A program made the translations under genes and the position numbers. Under the pieces are notes generated by a model. That model was not told the DNA's origin and made no database searches. It saw nothing but the letters and a program-made list of their open reading frames with translations. DNA of 64,000 nucleotides from Capnocytophaga sp. oral taxon 338 str. F0234 (GTDB lineage Bacteria; Bacteroidota; Bacteroidia; Flavobacteriales; Flavobacteriaceae), in contig NZ_GL872413.1 in assembly GCF_000192225.1 (NCBI RefSeq), positions 1,659,204 to 1,723,203 on the forward strand, written 5' to 3'. This document shows positions 18,657 through 27,176 of this stretch, one piece after another; position 1 is the first letter of the stretch; each line of letters opens with the position of its first letter.

Positions 18657-18702
18657 AAATGACAAATCTCTCTAATTTCCGAAGAGATTTGTCATTTGTT
18701 TT
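18657..18702 (+). terminator. Terminator after the second peptidase gene
   Basis: 15-bp perfect stem AAATGACAAATCTCT/AGAGATTTGTCATTT with an 11-nt loop, followed by GTTTT. Confidence 0.85.
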
Positions 18703-18720
18703 AACCAAACCATTACAAAG

Positions 18721-20016
18721 ATGTTAGAAAAATCCCTTACCATCGTAAGCGAGATGGAGAGCGCTTACCATACTTGGAGAATGCAATCCTTAGCTTTAAG
18801 AAAAGAGACTATCAGCCGTATCAAGAAAAAGCTCCTTGCCCATAGTGAAGAATACGCCAAAGCTATCACCACTGATATGAATAAGCCTTTGGCACAATCT
18901 CTTGCTGAGGTTAAGAAGTGTGCGACCCTCTGCGATTATTACCTAACTCATATTGATGATTTTCTCCGCCCACAACCCTTACAAAGTAGTTGGACAGAAA
19001 GTTATGTAATCCTAGAACCTTTAGGAGTACTCTTAGGGGTCATGCCATGGAATTTCCCCTTTTGGCAGGTATTCCGTGTAGCCATTCCTAACCTACTCTT
19101 GGGGAATGTATTGGTAGTAAAGCACGCCTCCAATGTCCCTACCACGGCTGCCTTGTTGGAAGAAGTCTTCCTTGATGAGAGCTTAGGTTTTCCTATCTAT
19201 AAGAACTTGACCTTGCCCAGTAAACACGTAGAAGCCATCATTGCTCACCCTGCTATCAAAGGTGTTACCCTCACCGGAAGCGAACCTGCAGGTAGGTCAG
19301 TGGCACAATCTGCAGGTAAGTACCTAAAGAAATCCGTCTTAGAACTCGGTGGCAGTGCTGCCTTTATCGTATGTGAAGATGCCGACCTTAACAAGGCCAT
19401 TGCCACAGCTGTCAATGCCCGTATGCAGAACGCAGGACAGAGTTGTATTGCTGGTAAGCGCATCTTAGTGCAAGAATCCATCGTCGAGGAATTTATAGCC
19501 GCCTTTACCGAAAAGGTCAAAGCCCTCAAGCAAGGAGACAAGTATGACTTCAGTACCGAAATAGGTGCTATGGCACGAGAGGATTTAGCCATAGAAATAG
19601 AAGAAATGGTACAGGAGAGCCTTTCCGAAGGCGCTACCCTACGCTGTGGGGGCAAGCGTACAGGTGCTTTCTATGCCCCTACTGTCCTTACTGGTGTTAC
19701 TCCTACCATGCGAGTATTCAGGGAAGAAACCTTTGGACCTGTAGCAGTGATTACTACCTTCCAAGATTTTGAAGAAGCGATTGCCCTGAGCAATCAATCT
19801 GATTTCGGTTTAGGAGTATCCATTTTCTCCCAGAATGTAGATTTTGTAAAATCACAAGCCCCTCGCTTTGACGAAGGAGCAGTATATATTAACGAAATGC
19901 TCATCAGCGATCCGCATTTGCCCTTTGGCGGTATCAAGCACTCAGGTTATGGTCGCGAACTCTCTCATTTTGGTGTATCAGAATTTGCCAATATCAAAAC
20001 GGTAGTAGTGAAGTAA
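18721..20016 (+). CDS. NAD(P)-dependent aldehyde dehydrogenase, succinate-semialdehyde type
   Basis: 431-aa aldehyde dehydrogenase, near the length of the compact YneI/Sad-type enzymes (about 455). Visible motifs are the cofactor stretch MPWNFPFWQVFRVAIPNLL, GVTLTGSEPAGRSVAQ, the catalytic Glu in VLELGGSAAF (about residue 207), the nucleophilic Cys in NAGQSCIAGKR (about 241), and EETFGPVAVI plus LPFGGIKHSGYGRELS. It most likely oxidises succinate semialdehyde or a similar small aldehyde in the cytosol; the substrate is inferred from family resemblance. It starts about 20 nt after the upstream terminator and I see no clear promoter. Confidence 0.88.
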   Translation: MLEKSLTIVSEMESAYHTWRMQSLALRKETISRIKKKLLAHSEEYAKAITTDMNKPLAQSLAEVKKCATLCDYYLTHIDDFLRPQPLQSSWTESYVILEPLGVLLGVMPWNFPFWQVFRVAIPNLLLGNVLVVKHASNVPTTAALLEEVFLDESLGFPIYKNLTLPSKHVEAIIAHPAIKGVTLTGSEPAGRSVAQSAGKYLKKSVLELGGSAAFIVCEDADLNKAIATAVNARMQNAGQSCIAGKRILVQESIVEEFIAAFTEKVKALKQGDKYDFSTEIGAMAREDLAIEIEEMVQESLSEGATLRCGGKRTGAFYAPTVLTGVTPTMRVFREETFGPVAVITTFQDFEEAIALSNQSDFGLGVSIFSQNVDFVKSQAPRFDEGAVYINEMLISDPHLPFGGIKHSGYGRELSHFGVSEFANIKTVVVK

Positions 20017-20179
20017 AGACATCTATATTTGGAGTATTCTTTTATATTTCTACTAATTTTGTCCTCTTTTTCTTCATGGTACGATCCTTTAAGTTCACAT
20101 CAACGGAGTGATACATTCTATTAGGGAAAGTTTGATAAATATTTAACAATACTATAAGGTAATAAGAAAGGTAATATTG

Positions 20180-20187
20180 TATTTTTG
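20180..20187 (+). promoter_or_regulatory. -7 element of the lipocalin-like gene
   Basis: TATTTTTG, 22 nt before the chosen ATG at 20210; it lies inside the longer open frame. Confidence 0.55.
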
Positions 20188-20209
20188 CATCATTGAATTA
20201 ATAAAGCAA

Positions 20210-20632
20210 ATGGGAAATATTTTTAAAGCCGTTTTAGTAGCTATAGCCTTCTTTGTAATGTCTTGTGGAAAATCAGATAATTTTGATCCTAAAGACCTTG
20301 TCGGTAGTACTTGGTATTTAGAAAGTGTAACTTTTGGAGATACCTCCTATCACATTAGTAATTGTGCTAAGGAATCAAAAATAGTTTTTACAGATACTGA
20401 ATATACCAAAACTGAATATGCAGGAACAGATGGTAATTGTACCCCTTCTAATAAACAAGTAGGTACTTATACCATTTCGGGCAATACTATTTTAGTTAAA
20501 TACGGATACAATTTCAATACTAATGCTGAACCTAAAATAACTATATCAGGGAAAAAACTTACTCTTTCTGAATATAAAAAAGGGAATACTGGTAAAGAAA
20601 CTCCTTTAATAAAGGTTTTTGTAAGGCGATAG
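20210..20632 (+). CDS. Lipocalin-like lipoprotein
   Basis: 140-aa predicted lipoprotein. MGNIFKAVLVAIAFFVMSC gives a signal and lipobox with Cys19, followed by GKSDN. The mature part (VGSTWYLESVTFGD, KIVFTDTEYTKTEY, GTYTISGNTILVKY) is a small beta-rich domain of the lipocalin-like type common in Bacteroidota. Ligand and role unknown. The frame is open upstream from 20177, but a TATTTTTG element at 20180-20187 lies in that extension. The gene has its own promoter and terminator. A fossil of a related gene is seen at 58740-58838. Confidence 0.75.
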   Translation: MGNIFKAVLVAIAFFVMSCGKSDNFDPKDLVGSTWYLESVTFGDTSYHISNCAKESKIVFTDTEYTKTEYAGTDGNCTPSNKQVGTYTISGNTILVKYGYNFNTNAEPKITISGKKLTLSEYKKGNTGKETPLIKVFVRR

Positions 20633-20660
20633 AAAATATTCTTTTATAAACTAAAAAATC

Positions 20661-20702
20661 AATTCCTCTAAAGAATATTCAATTTCTTTAGAGGAATTTT
20701 TA
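20661..20702 (+). terminator. Terminator after the lipocalin-like gene
   Basis: 15-bp perfect stem AATTCCTCTAAAGAA/TTCTTTAGAGGAATT with an 8-nt loop followed by a T-rich tail. Confidence 0.88.
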
Positions 20703-20826
20703 TTTAAAAAAACTTCTTTTAGTTTATTTGTTATCAGGAAGAGTTTTTTGGCTTTTTATAATTGAAAAGTTACCAGATGGCACAATAAGATTAGAATAAC
20801 AAGGAGGCACACAAAATAAAAATATT

Positions 20827-20982
20827 ATGAAGCGATTTTTTATATTCCTAAATGTATTAGAGTTGTTATCTCTTTGTTTTTTCCTAGTGTTTTCGCTATT
20901 TTTCCTTTCTGATTTTGGAGAAACAGCGATAGGAAAAGTATTTCATGATTATTTAGGAGGCAGGACTGTAGGGTACTCATAA
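20827..20982 (+). CDS. Possible small membrane protein (51 aa)
   Basis: ATG to TAA, 51 residues, beginning MKRFFIFLNVLELLSLCF. One strongly hydrophobic helix (about 3-28) is followed by a soluble tail ending LGGRTVGYS. An AAGGAGG stretch lies 18 nt upstream, but Bacteroidota rarely rely on such sites. The same frame continues upstream past one TAA for about 33 more codons (ending LPDGTIRLE), so this may be the end of a broken gene. No relative recognised. Low confidence. Confidence 0.3.
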   Translation: MKRFFIFLNVLELLSLCFFLVFSLFFLSDFGETAIGKVFHDYLGGRTVGYS

Positions 20983-21018
20983 AATCTCCTTGTAAGTTTT
21001 GTATACCTACAAGGAGAT
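20978..21018 (-). terminator. Terminator of the ribB-GlmU-like operon
   Basis: ATCTCCTTGTA/TACAAGGAGAT 11-bp perfect stem with a 13-nt loop, 9 nt after the GlmU-like stop. The minus-strand tail TTTATGA is only weakly T-rich. Confidence 0.6.
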
Positions 21019-21026
21019 AATAATAC

Positions 21027-22187
21027 CTATTGATTATCAAACAACCACTGGAGTATATGCTGTTCCTTCTCGTCAAAAGTGATACCTCTACGTGCCATAA
21101 CACGCTCGGCTACGGCAAAAGCCTCGCCCAAACGGTATTTCTCAGAGGAGGTACCCCAAGCAAAGTTAGGTATATACTTGCTCGGAAATCCTGCAGAGAA
21201 AAGATTAGCAAAGACCCCTATGGTAGTACCACTGTTGAGTTGGGTGTTAATGGCCGTTTTGGAATGGTCACCCATCAGTATCCCACAGAATTGCAAGCCT
21301 GAAGAAGTATAGTCGCCCTTCTGGTAGTCCCATAGCTGTATAGTATTATAGGTATTCTTGAGGTTGGAGACATTGGTATCAGCCCCCAAGTTACACCATT
21401 GCCCCAGTACGGAATTGCCTAAGAAACCGTCATGCCCCTTGTTGGAGTAACCCCAAATAACCGAGTTGCTTATCTCACCGCCTACCTTACTATAAGGACC
21501 TATGGTAGTGGCTCCATAGAGCTTAGCCCCCATATTTATAGTAGCATGCTGGCAGAGGGCGATAGACCCACGCAAGTGGCTGCCCTCCATCACTTCGGCA
21601 TCCTTGCCTATGTAGATCTTTCCTTTCTGACAGTTGAGTGTGGCAAACTCTACCTTGGCACCTTCCTCTATAAAAAGATTTGCCCTGTCTCCCAAAAAGC
21701 CATTCGTTGGTGAAAGAGGTGAAGAAGTTCGTCCTTTAGTAAGTAGCTCAAAATCAAAATCTATCGTCTTATCGTTATAAGTAAAAAGATCAGTAGGTTT
21801 TTCAAAAAGTAGCAAAGGCTCTTCCCACTCTATAGGAGGTATAGATGAAAGTGTAATACTTTTTCCCACAAAAGCCAACATTCTCCCTTGATAAGTAATA
21901 GCCTCCCCTACCCTAAGAGATCTTAACTGTTCTAAAAGGCGGGACGTAGGCAAGAAATTAGCATAAATAGAGAGGGTATCCTCTTCCGATACCTCTGTAT
22001 AAGGGTACTTTTCTTGGAGGTAATCCGCAGTGTGGTAAGAGGCTTGTGTTATTCCCAAGAGCCATTTCCAGCGCTCGGCAAAGGTCAAGATACCCGCACG
22101 CAACTCAGCCGATGGGCGGGTAAAAGTCAAGGGAAAGAAATCCCCTATAGTGTCTTTGTCCCAGAAAAGAAGTTGTTTTATTTTCAT
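21027..22187 (-). CDS. GlmU-like putative sugar nucleotidyltransferase (Bacteroidota type)
   Basis: 386-aa protein. The C-terminal half is a left-handed beta-helix of hexapeptide repeats (INMGAKLYGATTIGPYSKVG, NSVIWGYSNKGHDGFLGNSV). The N-terminal half starts MKIKQLLFWDKDTIGDFFPL and has LTFTRPSAELRAGILT, which replaces the GxGTRM-xxx-PK signature of classical GlmU. This is the alternative Bacteroidota GlmU-like family thought to make UDP-N-acetylglucosamine. Activity is inferred from the family, not shown. It starts 1 nt after the ribB stop on the minus strand and ends the operon. Confidence 0.82.
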   Translation of the reverse strand: MKIKQLLFWDKDTIGDFFPLTFTRPSAELRAGILTFAERWKWLLGITQASYHTADYLQEKYPYTEVSEEDTLSIYANFLPTSRLLEQLRSLRVGEAITYQGRMLAFVGKSITLSSIPPIEWEEPLLLFEKPTDLFTYNDKTIDFDFELLTKGRTSSPLSPTNGFLGDRANLFIEEGAKVEFATLNCQKGKIYIGKDAEVMEGSHLRGSIALCQHATINMGAKLYGATTIGPYSKVGGEISNSVIWGYSNKGHDGFLGNSVLGQWCNLGADTNVSNLKNTYNTIQLWDYQKGDYTSSGLQFCGILMGDHSKTAINTQLNSGTTIGVFANLFSAGFPSKYIPNFAWGTSSEKYRLGEAFAVAERVMARRGITFDEKEQHILQWLFDNQ

Positions 22188-22188
22188 C

Positions 22189-23316
22189 TTAATAGCTTAC
22201 ATAGTCTACAATTTCCAAGCCATAGCCCGACATCCCTACATAGTGAGAAGGTTCGGAATTGGTAAGGAGTTTGATTCGGGAAATGCCAAGATCTATCAGA
22301 ATCTGGGCACCTATTCCTATATCTTTCATCTGAGAAGTAGGAGTTTGCGAAGGTGCTGGTTTCCCTTCCTGAGCAGCCTTAATGGCTTGGATACGATGAA
22401 GGAGATTTTGAGAATAGCCCCCTTGGTTGATGACAATAAAAGCACCCTTGCCCCCAGCGTCTATCTGCTGGAAGATACGATTGAGTTCGTTGTCTCTTTT
22501 ACGCAAAAGTTCCAAGATATCATTGCTAATAAAGTTGGCATGGATACGAGTGAGCACTGCTTCATCCTTACTCCAAGTTCCTTTAGTGAAAGCCAAATGA
22601 ATCTGTCCATTAGTAGTTTGTTCGTATGCACGTAGGCGGAATTGTCCAAAGTCGGTATCTATAGAAAAGTCTTCTCGCTTTACAATAAGGCTATCATGAC
22701 GCATACGGTAGGCAATCAAGTCCTCTATGGAAATAATCTTAAGATGATGTTTTTCAGCCACTTTCACGAGTTGTGGTAGGCGAGCCATAGATCCATCTTC
22801 ATTGAGAATCTCAATGAGAATCCCTGCAGGTTTCAGTCCTGCCAAGCGTGCCAAATCCACTGCTGCTTCGGTGTGACCTGTACGGCGAAGTACCCCACCT
22901 TCCTTAGCCTTAAGCGGAAATATATGTCCTGGGCGACCAAAATCCTCTGGCTTTGTCTCAGGCTTTACCAGTGCCTTAATCGTTTTAGCGCGGTCAAATA
23001 CGGAAATTCCGGTAGTACACCCCTCTCCCTTGAGATCTATAGAAACGGTAAATTGGGTATGGTGTAACACAGTGTTGTTCTCCACCATCATATCCAATCC
23101 CAATTCCTTACAACGCTTCTCCAACAAAGGTGCACAGAGTAAACCACGTCCGTACTGGGTCATAAAGTTGATCATTTCGGGAGTTACCTTTTCAGCAGCA
23201 GCGATAAAGTCCCCTTCATTTTCACGGTTTTCGTCATCTACCACGATGACGATTTTCCCTTGTTTGATGTCCTCAATAGCCTCTTCTATGGTATTGAGTT
23301 TTATTTCTTGGTTCAT
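22189..23316 (-). CDS. ribB: 3,4-dihydroxy-2-butanone 4-phosphate synthase with degenerate GTP cyclohydrolase II domain
   Basis: 375-aa riboflavin-pathway protein. Residues 1-205 are a complete RibB: DDENRENEGDFI (metal and substrate loop), TGISVFDRAKT, FGRPGHIFPL and RTGHTEAAVDLARL. Residues about 208-375 align with GTP cyclohydrolase II, but the zinc-site region reads LTRIHANFISNDILELL with no Cys where RibA has its three Cys ligands, so this half is unlikely to be an active cyclohydrolase. It makes dihydroxybutanone phosphate from ribulose 5-phosphate. A separate ribA would be needed elsewhere. Middle gene of a minus operon. Confidence 0.9.
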   Translation of the reverse strand: MNQEIKLNTIEEAIEDIKQGKIVIVVDDENRENEGDFIAAAEKVTPEMINFMTQYGRGLLCAPLLEKRCKELGLDMMVENNTVLHHTQFTVSIDLKGEGCTTGISVFDRAKTIKALVKPETKPEDFGRPGHIFPLKAKEGGVLRRTGHTEAAVDLARLAGLKPAGILIEILNEDGSMARLPQLVKVAEKHHLKIISIEDLIAYRMRHDSLIVKREDFSIDTDFGQFRLRAYEQTTNGQIHLAFTKGTWSKDEAVLTRIHANFISNDILELLRKRDNELNRIFQQIDAGGKGAFIVINQGGYSQNLLHRIQAIKAAQEGKPAPSQTPTSQMKDIGIGAQILIDLGISRIKLLTNSEPSHYVGMSGYGLEIVDYVSY

Positions 23317-23352
23317 TAATTTATATTTATTTTGTTGTGAAATTTTCTTGAA

Positions 23353-23820
23353 TTACCACAGTCTAAGATCATTACTGCTTTCTGCATTAGAGAGATTAAG
23401 CACCAGCGTAAAGGTCAGCCCTTTGAAGACTGCATCGTGGCGGAAAGGAATTGAATACCCCACATAGGCCTGATGAATATTGAAAAAGGAAAAACCTATA
23501 CGTGGCTGGATGGCATGGGTATTGAGCGAGGCACCCAATCCTAAGATAATAAGGTTACACTCGTACCCTATCTCTGGTACTATTTCCATTTTGGACTGTT
23601 TCCGCCCGTCCTCAGTAAGGCTGTTCTGTGAACCCAAGTGCACTCCTGCATAGAGCGAGCGGCTTACCCAGTTATACTCCGTATTGAGAGACACCCCTAC
23701 AAAACCCAAGTTATGGGAACGATTGGTATGAGTAAAGGCTGCCCTTCCTCCCCAATACTCAAAATCCTGTGCTCCAACCCACAAGGGTAGAAACAACAGA
23801 AAGAAAAATAGCTTCCTCAT
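23353..23820 (-). CDS. Small secreted beta-rich protein, unknown function
   Basis: 155 aa with signal peptide MRKLFFFLLFLPLWVGAQ. The mature part alternates polar and hydrophobic residues and has many aromatic positions (LGFVGVSLNTEYNWVSRSLY, VGYSIPFRHDAVF), suggesting a small outer-membrane beta-barrel; no named family is recognised. It lies 36 nt upstream of ribB on the same strand and is probably the first gene of that operon, though its link to riboflavin synthesis is unclear. Confidence 0.6.
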   Translation of the reverse strand: MRKLFFFLLFLPLWVGAQDFEYWGGRAAFTHTNRSHNLGFVGVSLNTEYNWVSRSLYAGVHLGSQNSLTEDGRKQSKMEIVPEIGYECNLIILGLGASLNTHAIQPRIGFSFFNIHQAYVGYSIPFRHDAVFKGLTFTLVLNLSNAESSNDLRLW

Positions 23821-23946
23821 AAAATCTCATTTAACAGATTTCTTAGGCAAAAGTACAATTTTTTTTCTAATTCTACACGTTTTGGTATAGATTATTTCTT
23901 GGACAAAATTAGTCATTAATCATTAACCATTCATCATTATTTTTCG

Positions 23947-23954
23947 TATCTTTG
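23947..23954 (+). promoter_or_regulatory. -7 element of the bacilliredoxin gene
   Basis: TATCTTTG matches TAnnTTTG, 29 nt before the ATG at 23984. Confidence 0.6.
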
Positions 23955-23983
23955 CCCCACGAATAAAAATAATACTAAAAATT

Positions 23984-24394
23984 ATGTATCCACCTGAGAT
24001 AGTAGCTCCTATGATAGCGGAGCTTGAAAATGTAGGCTTTGAATCACTCCACACTACAGAAGCTGTAGATGAGGCTATTAAGCGCACTGGTACTACCCTT
24101 GTGGTAGTGAATTCGGTATGTGGCTGTGCGGCAAGGAATGCCCGTCCTGCAGTTCTTTTGAGCTTAAACCACGCTAAAAAACCCGACCATTTAGTAACGG
24201 TTTTTGCAGGCTTTGATACAGAAGCTACTGCACAAATGCGGGATTATATGCTTCCTTTTCCTCCTTCATCTCCAAGTATTGCTCTCTTCAAAGATGGTGA
24301 ATTGGTTCACATGCTTGAGCGTCATCATATAGAAGGTCGTTTCGCAGAGGTAATTGCTAAGAATTTGGAAGCTGCTTATGATGAATATTGTTAA
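23984..24394 (+). CDS. BrxA/BrxB family bacilliredoxin (YphP-like)
   Basis: 136-aa thioredoxin-fold protein of the UPF0403 family. Start MYPPEIVAPMIAELENVGFE is typical, and the active-site motif CGC is in VVVNSVCGCAARNARPAV (about residues 46-48), followed by PPSSPSIALFKDGELVHML with the cis-Pro loop and HHIEGR. In Firmicutes these proteins remove bacillithiol from proteins; in Bacteroidota the thiol partner is less certain. Cytosolic, single gene with promoter and terminator. Confidence 0.9.
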   Translation: MYPPEIVAPMIAELENVGFESLHTTEAVDEAIKRTGTTLVVVNSVCGCAARNARPAVLLSLNHAKKPDHLVTVFAGFDTEATAQMRDYMLPFPPSSPSIALFKDGELVHMLERHHIEGRFAEVIAKNLEAAYDEYC

Positions 24395-24410
24395 GTAACT
24401 CAAGATTAAG

Positions 24411-24442
24411 TCCAATGGAAAGAACTTTCCATTGGATTTTTT
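24411..24442 (+). terminator. Terminator after the bacilliredoxin gene
   Basis: TCCAATGGAAAG/CTTTCCATTGGA inverted repeat with a minimal loop, then TTTTTTA. It ends about 12 nt before the ion-channel ATG, so that gene must depend on read-through or an unseen promoter. Confidence 0.8.
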
Positions 24443-24453
24443 ATTTATTTCAG

Positions 24454-25296
24454 ATGAAAAAACTGTTAAAATCCAAATATGAACTTCTAAAAGAAAAGGC
24501 TTTTACCATTATTTATGGGAGAGATACTTTCTTAGGAAAACTATTTGACCTTATTCTTCTTGGATTTATTCTAATAAGTGCCTTTTTAGCTATTTCTGAG
24601 AGTATACAGAGGGTGGACGATAGGATACACACTTTATTAGTTGTTTTGGAATGGATTATTACCTTCTTTTTCTCCATAGAGTACCTATTACGTATTATCT
24701 GTGCACCCAACCAAAGAAGATATATTTTTAGTTTTTATGGTATTATTGACCTAATTTCTATTCTTCCTATGTACCTTTCATTCTTCTTTGAAGAATCCAA
24801 ATTTCTTTCTATTATTCGTATTCTCAGGTTACTACGTATCTTTCGTATTTTGGATTTGGTACAGTTCACCCAACAGGCAAATGAGCTAAAAAGAGCCTTA
24901 AAGAGTAGTCGAACCAAAATATTTGTTTTCATCTATTTTGTACTGGTGCTTTGTGTGATTTTAGGAGCTCTTATGTATATGATAGAGCCTCATGACAAGG
25001 CATTCACCAGTATTCCTCGTAGTATTTACTGGTGTATTGTAACACTCACTACCGTTGGCTATGGCGATGTGGTGCCTACCACTACTTTTGGACAAATTAT
25101 GGCTTCCATCATTATGATATTGGGATATGGTATTATCGCTGTTCCTACGGGCATCGTTACCTCTGAATATACTCGCATGCGGGAGAAATATAGTATCCAC
25201 AAAAAATGCCCTCATTGTGGGGAAGACCACCTGCCTAAGGATGCTGTTTTCTGTCACAAATGTGGGGAGAAACTTTCTCTTCATACCGAAAAGTAA
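24454..25296 (+). CDS. Voltage-gated-type potassium channel with C-terminal zinc ribbon
   Basis: 280-aa ion transporter. Six membrane helices: S1 starts near residue 27, S4 has the Arg ladder in IIRILRLLRIFRIL (about 115-128), and the pore has the K+ selectivity filter TTVGYGD (about residue 200). After S6 the tail ends in a four-Cys zinc ribbon (CPHCGEDH and FCHKCGEKL). The start is ATG 24454; the frame is open from 24388, but that overlaps the bacilliredoxin gene and its terminator. Physiological role unknown. The stop lies 1 nt from the convergent ABC gene stop. Confidence 0.88.
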   Translation: MKKLLKSKYELLKEKAFTIIYGRDTFLGKLFDLILLGFILISAFLAISESIQRVDDRIHTLLVVLEWIITFFFSIEYLLRIICAPNQRRYIFSFYGIIDLISILPMYLSFFFEESKFLSIIRILRLLRIFRILDLVQFTQQANELKRALKSSRTKIFVFIYFVLVLCVILGALMYMIEPHDKAFTSIPRSIYWCIVTLTTVGYGDVVPTTTFGQIMASIIMILGYGIIAVPTGIVTSEYTRMREKYSIHKKCPHCGEDHLPKDAVFCHKCGEKLSLHTEK

Positions 25297-25297
25297 T

Positions 25298-27127
25298 CTA
25301 CTCAAAGGATTGCATTTCCACAAGTTTACGATAAGTTCCGTTCTGAGCCATGAGTGTAGTGTGATTTCCTTGTTCTATAATTTTTCCTTTCTCCATCACT
25401 ACAATAATATCCGCCTTTTGAATGGTAGAAAGGCGATGTGCAATCACTAAAGAAGTACGATTCATCATCATTTTCTCTAAGGCATTTTGCACTAATTTTT
25501 CACTTTCTGTATCCAAAGCGGAGGTAGCTTCATCCAGTATCATGATAGGTGGGTTTTTCAGTACAGCACGGGCGATACTTAAGCGTTGTTTTTGTCCTCC
25601 GGAGAGCTTACCTCCCATGTCACCAATATTGGTCTGGAACTTCTCAGGTAGAGCTTCAATAAACTCATAAGCATTAGCAACCTTTGCTGCTTCTTGTATT
25701 TCTGTTTCTGTAGCTGAAGGCTTTCCTATAAGGAGATTATTAGTAATAGAATCATTAAAAAGTATAGAGTCCTGAGAGACAATTCCAATAAGGTTTCGCA
25801 AAGAATGTATCTTAATCTCTCGAATATCAATCCCATCAAAGGCAATACTCCCTTTATCCACATCATAGAACCGAGCAATAAGGTTAGCAATGGTACTCTT
25901 TCCACTTCCTGACTGACCTACCAAAGCCACTGTTTTTCCTTTGGGTACTTCAAGAGAGAAATCCTTGAGTACATACTCATTTTCATATTTAAAAGATATA
26001 TTCTTGAGTGAGATTGCGGTTTGAAAATCTGTTTTTTCTATGGCATTTTCCTTATCAAAAATAGGATTCTGCGCATGAATTACCTCCAATACACGGAGTG
26101 CTGCTGCATCTCCTTGTCGCAACCGATAAGCAGCCTTACTAATCTCCTTAGCGGGGGTCAATATATTATAAGCCAGCCCCATATAGGCAACAAACTCAGA
26201 GCCCTCTAAAGTTCTATCCACCAGTACCATAGTACCACCGAACCATAAGAGAATCCCAATGACCAAGATTCCCAAGAACTCACTAATAGGAGAGGCTAAG
26301 TTCTGCCGATAGGATAAGTTATTAGAATAGGAGAAGAACCGCTGGGTAGAATCCGTAAAACGCTTAATAAATGTATTTTGTGCATTAAAGGACTTAATAA
26401 TACGGAGCCCTGAGATAGTTTCTTCTATCAAGGAGAGGAAGAAACCCTGTTCGGCTTGTACACGTCCTGAATGTTTCTTAAGTGTTTTCCCTACTCTTGA
26501 GATTGCCAGTCCTGCAATAGGAATAAAAACAAAAACAAATATAGTAAGTTTAAGGCTAATCCCACACATGATAATAATAGTAAAGATAATGGTAAGTGGC
26601 TCCCTTACAATAAATTCCAATATACTCAAGTAAGAGACTTGAAACTCATTGATATCTGTAGTAATGCGTGAGATAACATCCCCTTTTCGCTTCTCTGAAA
26701 AGTAAGAAATAGGTAAAGAAATGATTTTCTTATACATCATATTACGTAAATCCTTCAACACTCCATTACGTAAGAGGTTAATAAATACAATAGCTAAATA
26801 ATTGAATATATTCTTTAGAAAGAATAAGAATAACACTAATACAATAATATAAGAGAGTGCTTGTACGGGATCTCCTCCTGTATGCTGGGTTACCTGATAG
26901 TTAAGGTATTCCTTAAAGTAAGTATTTGCCTCTGCAATTCCCTTATATACAGGCTTATGATATATTCTCTTATTAGAATCAAACAATACCTCAAGCATTG
27001 GGATGAGTGCCACAAAGGATAAGGAGCTAAAGAGTGCATATAGGATATTGAAAAAAATATTCAAAAATACATACCTTTTATAAGGAAGTACATACGGATA
27101 GAGTCTTTTTATATTGGCTACGTTCAT
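25298..27127 (-). CDS. ABC exporter, fused permease-ATPase (MsbA type)
   Basis: 609-aa half-transporter. The N-terminal about 350 residues hold six membrane helices of type I exporter fold. The ATPase domain has Walker A GQSGSGKST, signature LSGGQKQRLSIARA, Walker B IMILDEATSALD and switch His in VIAHRLSTIQ. It resembles lipid A/lipid flippases and multidrug exporters; MsbA-like flipping of lipid A core is the likely job, but family ambiguity is real. It works as a dimer in the inner membrane. 49 nt downstream of the phosphohexomutase gene on the same strand. Confidence 0.88.
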   Translation of the reverse strand: MNVANIKRLYPYVLPYKRYVFLNIFFNILYALFSSLSFVALIPMLEVLFDSNKRIYHKPVYKGIAEANTYFKEYLNYQVTQHTGGDPVQALSYIIVLVLFLFFLKNIFNYLAIVFINLLRNGVLKDLRNMMYKKIISLPISYFSEKRKGDVISRITTDINEFQVSYLSILEFIVREPLTIIFTIIIMCGISLKLTIFVFVFIPIAGLAISRVGKTLKKHSGRVQAEQGFFLSLIEETISGLRIIKSFNAQNTFIKRFTDSTQRFFSYSNNLSYRQNLASPISEFLGILVIGILLWFGGTMVLVDRTLEGSEFVAYMGLAYNILTPAKEISKAAYRLRQGDAAALRVLEVIHAQNPIFDKENAIEKTDFQTAISLKNISFKYENEYVLKDFSLEVPKGKTVALVGQSGSGKSTIANLIARFYDVDKGSIAFDGIDIREIKIHSLRNLIGIVSQDSILFNDSITNNLLIGKPSATETEIQEAAKVANAYEFIEALPEKFQTNIGDMGGKLSGGQKQRLSIARAVLKNPPIMILDEATSALDTESEKLVQNALEKMMMNRTSLVIAHRLSTIQKADIIVVMEKGKIIEQGNHTTLMAQNGTYRKLVEMQSFE

Positions 27128-27176
27128 TCAATAATATATAAGAAAATCAATTCTTCATCCAAAAAAGTATTAAGTA

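Noticed and set aside
24907-25143. Long open frames opposite or shifted within real genes
   Set aside because: They overlap well-supported genes, lack family resemblance and are expected by chance, so they are left out.
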